34,276 nt of DNA from a bacterium (GTDB taxonomy: Bacteria > Desulfobacterota > DSWW01): positions 1 to 34,276 of the forward strand of contig JANQFG010000056.1 of NCBI GenBank assembly GCA_028277985.1. The letters are read 5' to 3'. Below the pieces are notes generated by a model. The model worked only from the letters and a program-made list of their open reading frames with translations. It did not search any database and had not been told where the DNA came from. Below, one piece after another: positions 1 through 6,885 of this stretch. Every line of letters starts with the position of its first letter. Position 1 is the first letter of the stretch. Made by a program: the position numbers and the translations under genes.

Positions 1-106
1 GTTCGATGATCGCAACCTCCATACCGGCCCGCTGCAGATACGCGGCCAGGCACATCCCGTTGTGGCCCGATCCTATCACAATCGCATCGTACTCTTTCGC
101 TATCAT
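1..106 (-). CDS. Phytoene-dehydrogenase-like FAD oxidoreductase, N-terminal fragment
   Basis: Only the first 35 codons are inside the window; the gene continues past position 1. The start is the ATG at 106, preceded by GAGGAG at 115-120. The reading begins MIAKEYDAIVIGSGHNG, a Rossmann beta-strand followed by the FAD-binding GxGxxG loop (G-S-G-H-N-G), and it closely resembles the N-terminus of the next gene upstream (140-1747). It is therefore very likely a paralogous flavoprotein of the phytoene dehydrogenase/PYROXD2-like group. It lies 33 bp downstream of that gene on the same strand, so it is probably the sixth gene of the operon starting at 4874. Its substrate cannot be judged from this fragment. 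Confidence 0.85.
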   Translation of the reverse strand, partial: MIAKEYDAIVIGSGHNGMCLAAYLQRAGMEVAIIE

Positions 107-139
107 CGTATTCTCTCCTCATATTGGGAACGCAGGCGA

Positions 140-1747
140 TCAGATCTCTTCCCACCACTTGTCCATGCCGAAGTCGTCCGCGATGGATTGAAGCGCGTTG
201 AACCCGGGTCCGAACGTGATGTAGCCGTGGGGATGGGTTGTCGAGCCACATAGATACAGACCCTGGATGGGCGTCCGGTACTGAGAGAGCGCGACCGACG
301 GCCGGTTCGCCATCAGGTTCGACTCCGCAATCTTCCCTACCATCCAATCCCCATTGACCATGTTGATCAGTTTCTCGCTGATATCCAGCGGCGTGTAGGG
401 TTTTGCCAGCCAGATGTCTTCCTCCGAGAAATCATCGCAGTACTCCATCATCTTGTGCACACACCGGTCCATGTAAACTTTCTTGAACGGCGTGTCCCAG
501 ACGGCTGCTCCCTTGCCTTCCACCGAATGAGGAGCAAAGACCCGGATCAAGCCGGTGGCCTTGCCCGGAGGCGCGTCCGTCGGATCGAACATGGAGTTCA
601 CGGCCACGTTCAGCTTCGGGTCCTCCGGAGCCTCGCCCCTTCGAATCGCTTCCCAGTCTTCCGTGTAGTCCTCCAGACACTCGTACCCGAGATTCAACAC
701 CCACGCCTTGTTGATATCCGGATCAAAAGCGGCTGCCTTGTAGGTGGGAACCTTGTGCATCGCCATGTGCACGGAGAACAGGGAACCATCCTGATACTCG
801 AGCTGGTCCACCTCTTCCAGGGTCTCCTTCGGAACCACTTCGGCGGGAAGCATCTTCTTGAAGGTCTGATTCACGTCGAGACTGCTCGCCACGAGTTTCT
901 CGGCGTAGAACTCCCTCCCGTCGTCCGTGCGGACTCCAACGGCGCGCCCGTCCTCCACGATGATATCCTTGACCGGGGAAGCGGGCAGCAGAGTGACCCC
1001 GGCCCTGCGCATTTGTCTCCACAATGCGTGTGCCAGCCGATGGGAGCCGCCAATAGCTATCTTCCAGTTGTCGATCTTACCGAGCATGAACGGGAACGAT
1101 ACAGCCAGCCCGACGAGGTCCGTGCAATAGCCGCACACGGCCGCATGAAAGGCGAGCATGGCCTTGATCTTGTCATGCTCGAAGTGCTTGTTGAGAAAGT
1201 CGTTGATCGTCATGGACCGGAGCTTCGCACGGAAGAACTCTGTCTTGTCCTCCACCTTCCACGTACTCAGGGCCCTGGTGATGTCGTTTACGTCAATAGG
1301 CGGCGCGTACATGAGGGTCCGGATCATCAAATCCTGAAACCCTTTTACCTCCTTGTAGAGCCGCAGGAAGGTATCGGCATCCTTTGTGCTGAAACGGCTC
1401 ATGGATGCATGGGTCTTGGCCATGTCCGTATGGATCGTCAGGGCCGTTCCATCCTCGAAGATGGAACCCATCTGCACGGCTGGGTGTCCGTACGTGACCC
1501 CGTCCGGTTCGTTGACCAGGTCGAGGTCATCATAGACCGGACAAAGCCCCACAAAAGTGTGATAGTTGCTGTGCAGATTGTGCAGAAATCCGACCCGTGT
1601 GTAATGCTCGGTCGACAGCCCTCCGCCCTCCTCTAGTCTTCTCTCCAGAACGAGCACACGCCACCCGCTCTTGCCCAGGTAGGTGGACAGGGCCATGCCA
1701 TTGTGCCCGGCCCCGATGACGATCGCATCGTAGGTCTCTCTTTCCAT
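140..1747 (-). CDS. Phytoene-dehydrogenase-like FAD-dependent oxidoreductase
   Basis: A 535-aa flavoprotein of the phytoene dehydrogenase/retinol saturase/PYROXD2-like group. Residues 6-35 form the FAD ADP-binding fold with GAGHNG at 12-17 and the ribose-binding acidic residue E35; a GGG turn follows at 41-43. Near the C-terminus the segment GLYLCGSTTHPHG is the usual second FAD contact of this family. There is no signal peptide or membrane helix, so it should be cytosolic. The ATG at 1747 has AGGGAG seven bases upstream. It sits 30 bp after the SCP-2-like gene and 33 bp before a paralogue. Members catalyse desaturation, saturation or isomerisation of hydrophobic polyenes or cyclic lipids; the actual substrate is unknown. 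The family call is firm, the reaction is not. Confidence 0.85.
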   Translation of the reverse strand: MERETYDAIVIGAGHNGMALSTYLGKSGWRVLVLERRLEEGGGLSTEHYTRVGFLHNLHSNYHTFVGLCPVYDDLDLVNEPDGVTYGHPAVQMGSIFEDGTALTIHTDMAKTHASMSRFSTKDADTFLRLYKEVKGFQDLMIRTLMYAPPIDVNDITRALSTWKVEDKTEFFRAKLRSMTINDFLNKHFEHDKIKAMLAFHAAVCGYCTDLVGLAVSFPFMLGKIDNWKIAIGGSHRLAHALWRQMRRAGVTLLPASPVKDIIVEDGRAVGVRTDDGREFYAEKLVASSLDVNQTFKKMLPAEVVPKETLEEVDQLEYQDGSLFSVHMAMHKVPTYKAAAFDPDINKAWVLNLGYECLEDYTEDWEAIRRGEAPEDPKLNVAVNSMFDPTDAPPGKATGLIRVFAPHSVEGKGAAVWDTPFKKVYMDRCVHKMMEYCDDFSEEDIWLAKPYTPLDISEKLINMVNGDWMVGKIAESNLMANRPSVALSQYRTPIQGLYLCGSTTHPHGYITFGPGFNALQSIADDFGMDKWWEEI

Positions 1748-1777
1748 CTCGGCTCTCCCTTCTGCTCAACAATAGGA

Positions 1778-2224
1778 TCAATTGTAGGGCGGCTTTGCCT
1801 TGTCCCACTCGGTCACGTCGGTCTGCGAATACACCTCGAAGATCACGTTCACCATGTCCGCGTTCTGCATGAGGAACCGCATGTCCCCTTTGACCGTCAT
1901 CGTTCCGTTCAACCCCACCTCCACCGGATCCACGATCCCGGCGGCCACACCCTCGAAAACACTGGCCGGCCCTGTAATCCGGTAGTTCAGTCCCTTCTGG
2001 GTGATCTTCTCCGAAGCCTCCCGGTATTCGGCGACCTTTCCGTCCAGGAAGCGTATGAGGAAGTGCTTCACGGTCCCCTCGGGAACATATGGCGACTTCC
2101 CGTCTCCCACTACCTCCACGACCACCTTCCACTCACCCTGCGGCACCTTGGCGGAGATGTCGTCCCGGCTGTTGGCTAGATCACACATGGCCTTGTACCA
2201 TTCGTCGCTGTAGATAGCAGGCAT
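1778..2224 (-). CDS. SCP-2 sterol-transfer-domain-like small protein
   Basis: A 148-aa protein. The ATG at 2224 is chosen because GGAGG lies just upstream; an open frame continues further upstream but has no ribosome site. The pattern FLDGKVAEYREA (59-70), then Y-x-I-T-G-P-A-S-V-F (81-90), then G-I-V-D-P (96-100) and TVKGDM (110-115) is typical of bacterial SCP-2-like proteins, where a curved sheet and helix make a lipid or acyl-CoA pocket. Such proteins often accompany enzymes acting on poorly soluble substrates. Here it lies between an SDR gene (44 bp upstream) and a flavoprotein gene (30 bp downstream), so it may carry the substrate of the flavoproteins. No catalytic role is evident. It has no signal peptide. 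Confidence 0.7.
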   Translation of the reverse strand: MPAIYSDEWYKAMCDLANSRDDISAKVPQGEWKVVVEVVGDGKSPYVPEGTVKHFLIRFLDGKVAEYREASEKITQKGLNYRITGPASVFEGVAAGIVDPVEVGLNGTMTVKGDMRFLMQNADMVNVIFEVYSQTDVTEWDKAKPPYN

Positions 2225-2268
2225 TGGTTGCCCTCCTTCAATTGGTTGGGAATTCTTGCTCTCGGGGG

Positions 2269-3105
2269 TTACTGATTCTCGCGAGCCATCTTTCTGTATT
2301 TCGCCAGGGTCTTTCGCGTCTGGGATTCCATGATTCCCGGGTTCACGCGATTGACCCACCACAATATCTTGGAGAGAGCCTGTCCGGAGATGATGCCCTT
2401 GTTCCGCGCCACGCCACGGAGTATGGCCGCGGCACAATCCTCAGGGCTCATCCTCATCTTTGTGAGACCCGAAGGTGAGACAGAAAATAGAGCCTCTTTG
2501 CTCGTATTCACATAGGCCACATTGTCCTCGAACGCCGTGTCGATGAGGCCCGGACAGGCAACGCTCACCTTGACTCCCAACTCGGCCGCCTCGGCCCGCA
2601 GCCCTGCCGAAAGCCCCACCACAGCGTGCTTGGTCGTCGTGTAGGCCGTAAGAAACGGAAAGGGGACGAGTCCTGCCGCGGAGGCAATGTTGACGATGTG
2701 GCCTTGGCCCTGTTTGATCATGGCCCGGTAGGCGGAAAGGGTGCCGTAGATCACGCCCCACAGGTTGATGTCGACGATGCGTCTCCATTGATCGAGCCCG
2801 ATGTTTTGAGCCTCGCCGCTGACGCCGATGCCCGCATTGTTGATCATGTAGTCGAGACGCCCCTTTTCATCCACGGTCTTCTCGATGAGATTCAACACAT
2901 CTTCTTCGATCGTAACGTCGAGATGGACCGCCTCGGCGCGGGCGCCGGATCGGCTCATCTCCGCTGCCACGCTCTGGGCACCCTTAAGGTTGATGTCTGC
3001 AACGATCACATCGGCCCCGTATTTGCCGAGCAGTTCGCAAAGCGCCTTGCCCAGCCCTGAAGCACCACCCGTTACAATCGCCTTCTTGTCCCGGAAAATC
3101 TCCAT
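2269..3105 (-). CDS. Short-chain dehydrogenase/reductase (classical SDR)
   Basis: A 278-aa classical SDR, expected to use NAD(P) to interconvert a hydroxyl and a keto group. The cofactor motif TGGASGLG is at 12-19, the NNAG motif at 89-92, and the catalytic Ser142, Tyr155 and Lys159 (Y-T-T-T-K) are present. The ATG at 3105 follows a G-rich stretch; a GTG at 3144 would add 13 residues and is less likely because MEIF immediately precedes the first strand. The C-terminal 40 residues are basic and longer than in FabG, as in SDRs that handle bulky lipids. It is the third gene of the sigma-54-type operon, 43 bp after the flavoprotein at 3149-4588. Substrate unknown. Confidence 0.85.
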   Translation of the reverse strand: MEIFRDKKAIVTGGASGLGKALCELLGKYGADVIVADINLKGAQSVAAEMSRSGARAEAVHLDVTIEEDVLNLIEKTVDEKGRLDYMINNAGIGVSGEAQNIGLDQWRRIVDINLWGVIYGTLSAYRAMIKQGQGHIVNIASAAGLVPFPFLTAYTTTKHAVVGLSAGLRAEAAELGVKVSVACPGLIDTAFEDNVAYVNTSKEALFSVSPSGLTKMRMSPEDCAAAILRGVARNKGIISGQALSKILWWVNRVNPGIMESQTRKTLAKYRKMARENQ

Positions 3106-3148
3106 TACCCCCCCACCATTTCTCTGTCCCGAATTGCCCTGCACTCTT

Positions 3149-4588
3149 CTATCGTGATTGCGGTAGGGCCTTCGCGCTAGAGGCTACCTTTGCGGCCCCT
3201 ACGGCAGATTCCACCTCTTCGGAGCATTCGAGGGCGGATTTAGCGGCCAGCTCCACGCCCACGGCACCCGTACCTGCGTCCACCCCCACGAAATAGAGAC
3301 CTTCGACAGGAGAACGCATGGAAGGCCGGTCTTTACCGCTCTGGCCGACCCGCTGACCGAGTCCTATGCACGTGCCTTCCTTTCCGCTCCAGAGCCTGAT
3401 GTTCTCCGGAGTAACGGTACGCTTCCACAGGGTATGTTCCCGCAAACCCGGAAGGAATCGCTCAATGGTCTTGAGGAATGCTTCGACCCAGGGCTTCCAG
3501 TCCGTGTCCGGCCAGTAGGGAACCGGGGTCATGCAGCAGACGAGTTGTTTCCCCTCCGGCGCCAGGGAGGGGATCAGATTCGTAGGAGAGGTCAGCCACA
3601 AGGTCAATTCGTCGGGAATCTCTCCCTTCTCCAGTGTCTTGAAGTAGCCCAGCGTGTCGAGGGAGGGAATATAGGTGAAGAACTTCAAGTCCGTGATCTT
3701 CTTGTCCAGGGCAATCTGCACGGCCAGGGAACTCATGGAGTACTCGAGTCCTCGAACACGATTCAAATACTCCGTGGAAAAGTGCTCCTCTCCTACCAGT
3801 TCCAGGACTGTTGACTTCACTCCGGCATTGCTTATAACCACTGGGGCTTCGATGGTCTCTCCGTCTTCGAGTTCCACACCTGTCACGCAGTTGTCTTCGA
3901 TCATGACTCGCTTGACCTTCGCCTGCCTGACTTCGCCTCCAGCTTTTCGCAGGCCATTCTCATAGGCATCAGCGATCCCACCGCAACCCTCTACCGGATA
4001 GCCGCCCCCCTTGGTCCGGAGCATCTCCTTCATGATCGGAAAGAACTCCGCCATCGAGCCTTCCCAGTAGGGAACCACGAGGGCCGCGGTGGCAAAGCAG
4101 GCGACGAGGGCGTGAATCGTCTCGTTGTCCGTATATCGAAGGAGCCAACTGCGGACGTCGTCCTCTTCCAGTCGTTGTTCGAATTCTTTCCTTTGCAGAA
4201 GAAGATCCTTGGCTACCCGCCCACCGATACCAAGCAGTTCAAACCAGGGCACCCCTGCCTTGTGCATACCCCTGATCGTTGTCAAGAGAGACGACAACGA
4301 AAACTCGACGTCCAGTCCATTCAGGTTCATGATACAATCCTGCTGCCTGACCCAGGCGATCGGTTCTCCGATCTTTCTGGCCAATGCTGTGTGGTAGCCG
4401 TGCTCGGCCCGGGGAAAGGCGTGCACATATGTGGGGATCCTGAACCCGTCCTTCTCGAAAGAAGAGCACCTTCCTCCAACGAGCTTGTAAGGCTCGACCA
4501 CGACCACCTTGCGGCCCTTCCGAGCGAGCAGGGCCGCAACCCCGAGTCCCCCGATTCCGCCTCCCACAACGATCACGTCAGCTCCCAT
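3149..4588 (-). CDS. Phytoene-desaturase-like NAD(P)/FAD-dependent oxidoreductase
   Basis: A 479-aa CrtI-type flavoprotein. Residues 4-32 carry the dinucleotide-binding strand with GGGIGG at 9-14 and E32; the VGGRCSSFE segment at 37-45 is the family's second FAD contact. A C-terminal GLYFVGVDAGTGAVGVELAAK segment resembles the FAD-binding end of CrtI-like proteins, though here the usual P-G is replaced by alanine- and glycine-rich sequence. It diverges from the paralogue at 140-1747 (different FAD loop and C-terminus), so the two probably do different steps. The ATG at 4588 has AGGAGG upstream and overlaps the previous gene by 11 bp, which suggests translational coupling. Cytosolic; substrate unknown. 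Confidence 0.85.
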   Translation of the reverse strand: MGADVIVVGGGIGGLGVAALLARKGRKVVVVEPYKLVGGRCSSFEKDGFRIPTYVHAFPRAEHGYHTALARKIGEPIAWVRQQDCIMNLNGLDVEFSLSSLLTTIRGMHKAGVPWFELLGIGGRVAKDLLLQRKEFEQRLEEDDVRSWLLRYTDNETIHALVACFATAALVVPYWEGSMAEFFPIMKEMLRTKGGGYPVEGCGGIADAYENGLRKAGGEVRQAKVKRVMIEDNCVTGVELEDGETIEAPVVISNAGVKSTVLELVGEEHFSTEYLNRVRGLEYSMSSLAVQIALDKKITDLKFFTYIPSLDTLGYFKTLEKGEIPDELTLWLTSPTNLIPSLAPEGKQLVCCMTPVPYWPDTDWKPWVEAFLKTIERFLPGLREHTLWKRTVTPENIRLWSGKEGTCIGLGQRVGQSGKDRPSMRSPVEGLYFVGVDAGTGAVGVELAAKSALECSEEVESAVGAAKVASSAKALPQSR

Positions 4589-4874
4589 TCAGGATGTCCT
4601 CCTTCTCGATCCATATTGAATGACTGACCATGCCGAAATCCCTGGTTGCGCTCACCAGCAGATCCCCCAGGGTGCTGTGCGGTTCTGCAGCACCATCGGC
4701 TTCCCAGGAAATGTGAATGCTGAGATCCGTCTCCACGGAAGCGTGACGATAGATCCTCACTTCCCGAGGGTGCCCCTGCTCGCCGGCACCCTCCACTTGC
4801 TTCAGGAGCTCGGCGATCATTTCCTTCTCGGCATCACCGGCAGAGCGCAGCGTTATGATCTCGATCCACCTCAT
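4578..4874 (-). CDS. Conserved-looking 98-aa protein of unknown function, first gene of the operon
   Basis: I do not recognise a named family. The ATG at 4874 is chosen because the preceding stretch of the open frame runs into the sigma-54 promoter region; the ribosome site is weak (AAGAG). The 98 residues begin MRWIEIITLRS and alternate strands with an amphipathic helix (EKEMIAELLKQVE). A second strand set reads VRIYRH and DLSIHISW, then a helix (LGDLLVSATRDFG) and a final strand (VSHSIWIEKE). This beta-alpha-beta-beta-alpha-beta order suggests a ferredoxin-like or dimeric alpha/beta-barrel fold, as in ABM-type monooxygenases, but that is inference. It overlaps the following flavoprotein gene by 11 bp and is the first gene after the promoter. 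Confidence 0.65.
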   Translation of the reverse strand: MRWIEIITLRSAGDAEKEMIAELLKQVEGAGEQGHPREVRIYRHASVETDLSIHISWEADGAAEPHSTLGDLLVSATRDFGMVSHSIWIEKEDILNGS

Positions 4875-4921
4875 TTGGGCTCTTGTTCCGTCTTCAGGTT
4901 CTCGACTAGAAATACAATAAA

Positions 4922-4937
4922 TACACGAATCGTGCCA
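4922..4937 (-). promoter_or_regulatory. Sigma-54 (-24/-12) promoter for the minus-strand flavoprotein operon
   Basis: Read on the minus strand, the sequence is TGGCACGATTCGTGTA. It matches the -24/-12 consensus TGGCACG-N4-TTGCA perfectly across the -24 block. The -12 block keeps the T, G and A but has T for the final C. The GG-to-G spacing is the required 10 bases. Transcription would start near 4911, giving a leader of about 37 nt before the ATG at 4874. A sigma-54 activator gene is divergently encoded next to it and palindromic sites lie 50-130 bp upstream, the usual distance for enhancers. Confidence 0.62.
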
Positions 4938-4988
4938 AGAAAATAAATCTATATTTATCAATAATTTAATAATGATGTGGCACTGCTA

Positions 4989-5056
4989 TTTTGCCCTATG
5001 GGACAAAACAAGATATCCTATAGGACGAAACAAGACCTATTTGCCCCATGGCACGA
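4989..5056. promoter_or_regulatory. Three tandem palindromic sites, probable activator-binding (UAS) array
   Basis: Three related sites lie between the divergent genes. Site 1 (4989-5008) reads TTTTGCCCTATGGGACAAAA, almost perfectly self-complementary over 20 bp. Site 2 (5011-5030) has the perfect core TCCTATAGGA at 5016-5025. Site 3 (5041-5056) has the core CCATGG at 5046-5051 and is more degenerate. Sites 1 and 2 share the tail GGAC-R-AAACAAG. Centres are 22 and 28 bp apart. Their position upstream of the sigma-54 promoter and beside an enhancer-binding-protein gene suggests they bind that protein. The C-terminal Fis-type domain of such proteins binds palindromes of this size as dimers. Confidence 0.5.
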
Positions 5057-5095
5057 AAAAGAGCCTCAACTCCCCTTTTCCAAGAGGTTAAACCA

Positions 5096-6640
5096 ATGCG
5101 AATCGATGAAAACGAATTCTTTCGGCAGGCCACCATGCGCATCTGCGGCAGCCTGAACATAGAAACCGCCCTCAGGCGCAGCTTTGAATACATTCGAGAC
5201 CACCTGCCGCTGACGGAAATGCATCTCCTGCTCTTCGACCCCGGGCTGGATCTGGTTCGCACGTTCGCATCGGTCTCCTCCGATGAGGGGGAAGATTTCG
5301 GCAAGATACTGCCCATGCCGGAAGAAACCAGGGATGCCCGGATGGCGAGCTGGATATCGATGAAGGAGATCGAGATCGTGAACCAGCCCGATTTGCGCCC
5401 CGAGGTAGGTGGGATACTGAAGAAGCACGGGCGCAGACTCGACATCTCGATGATGGCCGTGCGGCTGGAGCTCGAAGGGAACCGAGTCGGGCTCATCCTG
5501 CTGGGCACGAACGGAACGGACAAGTACACAGAGGAACACGGCCAACTCATGCGCCTGCTCCACGATCCCTATACGGTCGCCATGGCCAATGCGCTGCAGC
5601 ACGAGGAGCTGGGAAGGCTCAAAGACATGCTTGCCGATGACAATCGATATCTCAGGCGTGAGCTTCTCGAACTCTCCGGCTCCGAGATCGTGGGAGCCGA
5701 GTTCGGTCTCGAGGGGGTCATGGAGACCGTCAAGCAGGTGGCGCCGCTCGACAGCCCGGTCCTTCTTCTCGGGGAGACGGGTGTGGGAAAGGACGTCATC
5801 GCAAACGCGATTCACTATTCCTCTCACCGCAAGGAGGGCCCTCTGATCAAAGTCAATTGCGGCGCCATTCCGGACAACCTGTTGGACAGCGAGCTCTTCG
5901 GGCACGAGAAGGGAGCCTTCACAGGGGCAATCGCTCAGAAGCGAGGCCGGTTCGAGCGGGCCGACAGGGGCACCATTTTTCTGGATGAGATCGGGGAACT
6001 ACCTCCCCAGGCCCAGGTCCGGCTGCTGCACGTAATTCAGAGCAAGGAGATCGAACGCGTGGGGGGCACTCAATCGATACCCGTGGATATCCGGATCATC
6101 AGCGCCACGAACAGGAACCTGCAGGATATGGTTGCCTCCCAGCAATTCCGGGAGGATCTCTGGTTCCGCCTGAACGTGTTCCCGATCATGATTCCTCCCC
6201 TTCGCCAGAGAAAGGGGGACATCCCGGCGCTCGTGCACTATTTTCTCGGACAGAAGACCCAGGAATTGAAACTGGATACGACGCCGACCCTTGCGCCCGG
6301 AGCCATCGACCAACTCATGTCCTACGACTGGCCGGGCAACGTCCGGGAGGTGGAGAACCTTGTCGAGCGGGCCCTCGTCCAGTACAGAGGCGGTATGCTG
6401 ACCTTCGACACCCTGACACCGAACCGTGCACACAACGATGACACCCCCTTGCCCGCAGCCTTGAACGGCGATGTAATGAAGCTGGACGACGTCCAGTCGA
6501 TTCACATCAGGAGAACCCTGAAGGCCGCAAGGGGGAAAGTGAGCGGACCGGGTGGGGCTGCAGACCTTCTCGGGGTCAATCCGAGCACCTTGAGAAAGAA
6601 GATGAACAAGCTCGGCATCCCTCACGGGAAGAAGAAATGA
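5096..6640 (+). CDS. Sigma-54-dependent transcriptional activator (GAF-AAA+-Fis)
   Basis: A 514-aa enhancer-binding protein. Residues about 15-175 form a GAF-like sensor domain. The AAA+ domain follows, with Walker A GETGVGKD at 226-233, the sigma-54 contact loop GAFTGA at 273-278 and Walker B TIFLDEIG at 293-300. The C-terminus holds a Fis-type helix-turn-helix (LLGVNPSTLRKKMNKLGI). No receiver domain is present, so control is probably by a small molecule bound to the GAF domain. The ATG at 5096 has AGAGG upstream. An in-frame ATG at 5048 lacks a ribosome site and lies inside the third palindromic site, so it was not chosen. The gene diverges from the flavoprotein operon, whose promoter is of the -24/-12 type; this is its most likely target. 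Confidence 0.9.
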   Translation: MRIDENEFFRQATMRICGSLNIETALRRSFEYIRDHLPLTEMHLLLFDPGLDLVRTFASVSSDEGEDFGKILPMPEETRDARMASWISMKEIEIVNQPDLRPEVGGILKKHGRRLDISMMAVRLELEGNRVGLILLGTNGTDKYTEEHGQLMRLLHDPYTVAMANALQHEELGRLKDMLADDNRYLRRELLELSGSEIVGAEFGLEGVMETVKQVAPLDSPVLLLGETGVGKDVIANAIHYSSHRKEGPLIKVNCGAIPDNLLDSELFGHEKGAFTGAIAQKRGRFERADRGTIFLDEIGELPPQAQVRLLHVIQSKEIERVGGTQSIPVDIRIISATNRNLQDMVASQQFREDLWFRLNVFPIMIPPLRQRKGDIPALVHYFLGQKTQELKLDTTPTLAPGAIDQLMSYDWPGNVREVENLVERALVQYRGGMLTFDTLTPNRAHNDDTPLPAALNGDVMKLDDVQSIHIRRTLKAARGKVSGPGGAADLLGVNPSTLRKKMNKLGIPHGKKK

Positions 6641-6664
6641 TGGGGCCACAAGGAGTTGTACAGG

Positions 6665-6683
6665 GCATTCCGTATTAGAATGC
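6665..6683. repeat. Inverted repeat after the sigma-54 activator gene
   Basis: GCATTC at 6665-6670 and GAATGC at 6678-6683 are perfect inverted arms with a 7-base spacer, 25 bp after the stop codon at 6640. There is no T-tract, so a terminator is only one option; a regulator-binding site is another, since GAAT/ATTC palindromes recur in several promoters of this window. Confidence 0.35.
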
Positions 6684-6760
6684 TATTTAGTATATGAATA
6701 TAAATCTGATAATCGCTACCTATAAGATGATGGGAAACTTTCCTTGACAGAGGCCCATTC

Positions 6761-6796
6761 TTGTGCTAATAAGTATTCATGTTTAGAATAACATTC
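6761..6796 (+). promoter_or_regulatory. Candidate sigma-70 promoter and overlapping palindrome upstream of the acetoacetate-decarboxylase-like gene
   Basis: TTGTGC (6761-6766), a 17-base spacer and TAGAAT (6784-6789) form a plausible -35/-10 pair. An alternative pair starts with a perfect TTGACA at 6744-6749 and a weak TAATAA at 6767-6772. The palindrome GAATAACATTC at 6786-6796 overlaps the first -10 element and differs by one base from GAATGACATTC in the TetR promoter at 15040-15050. The decarboxylase-family gene starts at 6886 after GGAGG. Confidence 0.35.
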
Positions 6797-6885
6797 GGTC
6801 ATGAGACGTCTCAGAAATACATGCAATGAAATCAATCCTTTGACCAACCCGGGAGCATCGCCCAAACCGATGAAGGAGGCACCAA

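Noticed and set aside
455..1636. Long open frame of 393 codons on the plus strand
   Set aside because: It is fully antisense to the flavoprotein gene at 140-1747, has no motif and no ribosome site; a by-product of codon use on the other strand.
4977..4997. TGGCAC...TTTTGC on the plus strand as a sigma-54 promoter for the activator gene
   Set aside because: The GG to GC distance is 12 bases instead of 10, which sigma-54 does not tolerate well.
5048..5095. Earlier ATG for the sigma-54 activator
   Set aside because: No ribosome site and it overlaps a palindromic binding site; the family start matches the ATG at 5096.
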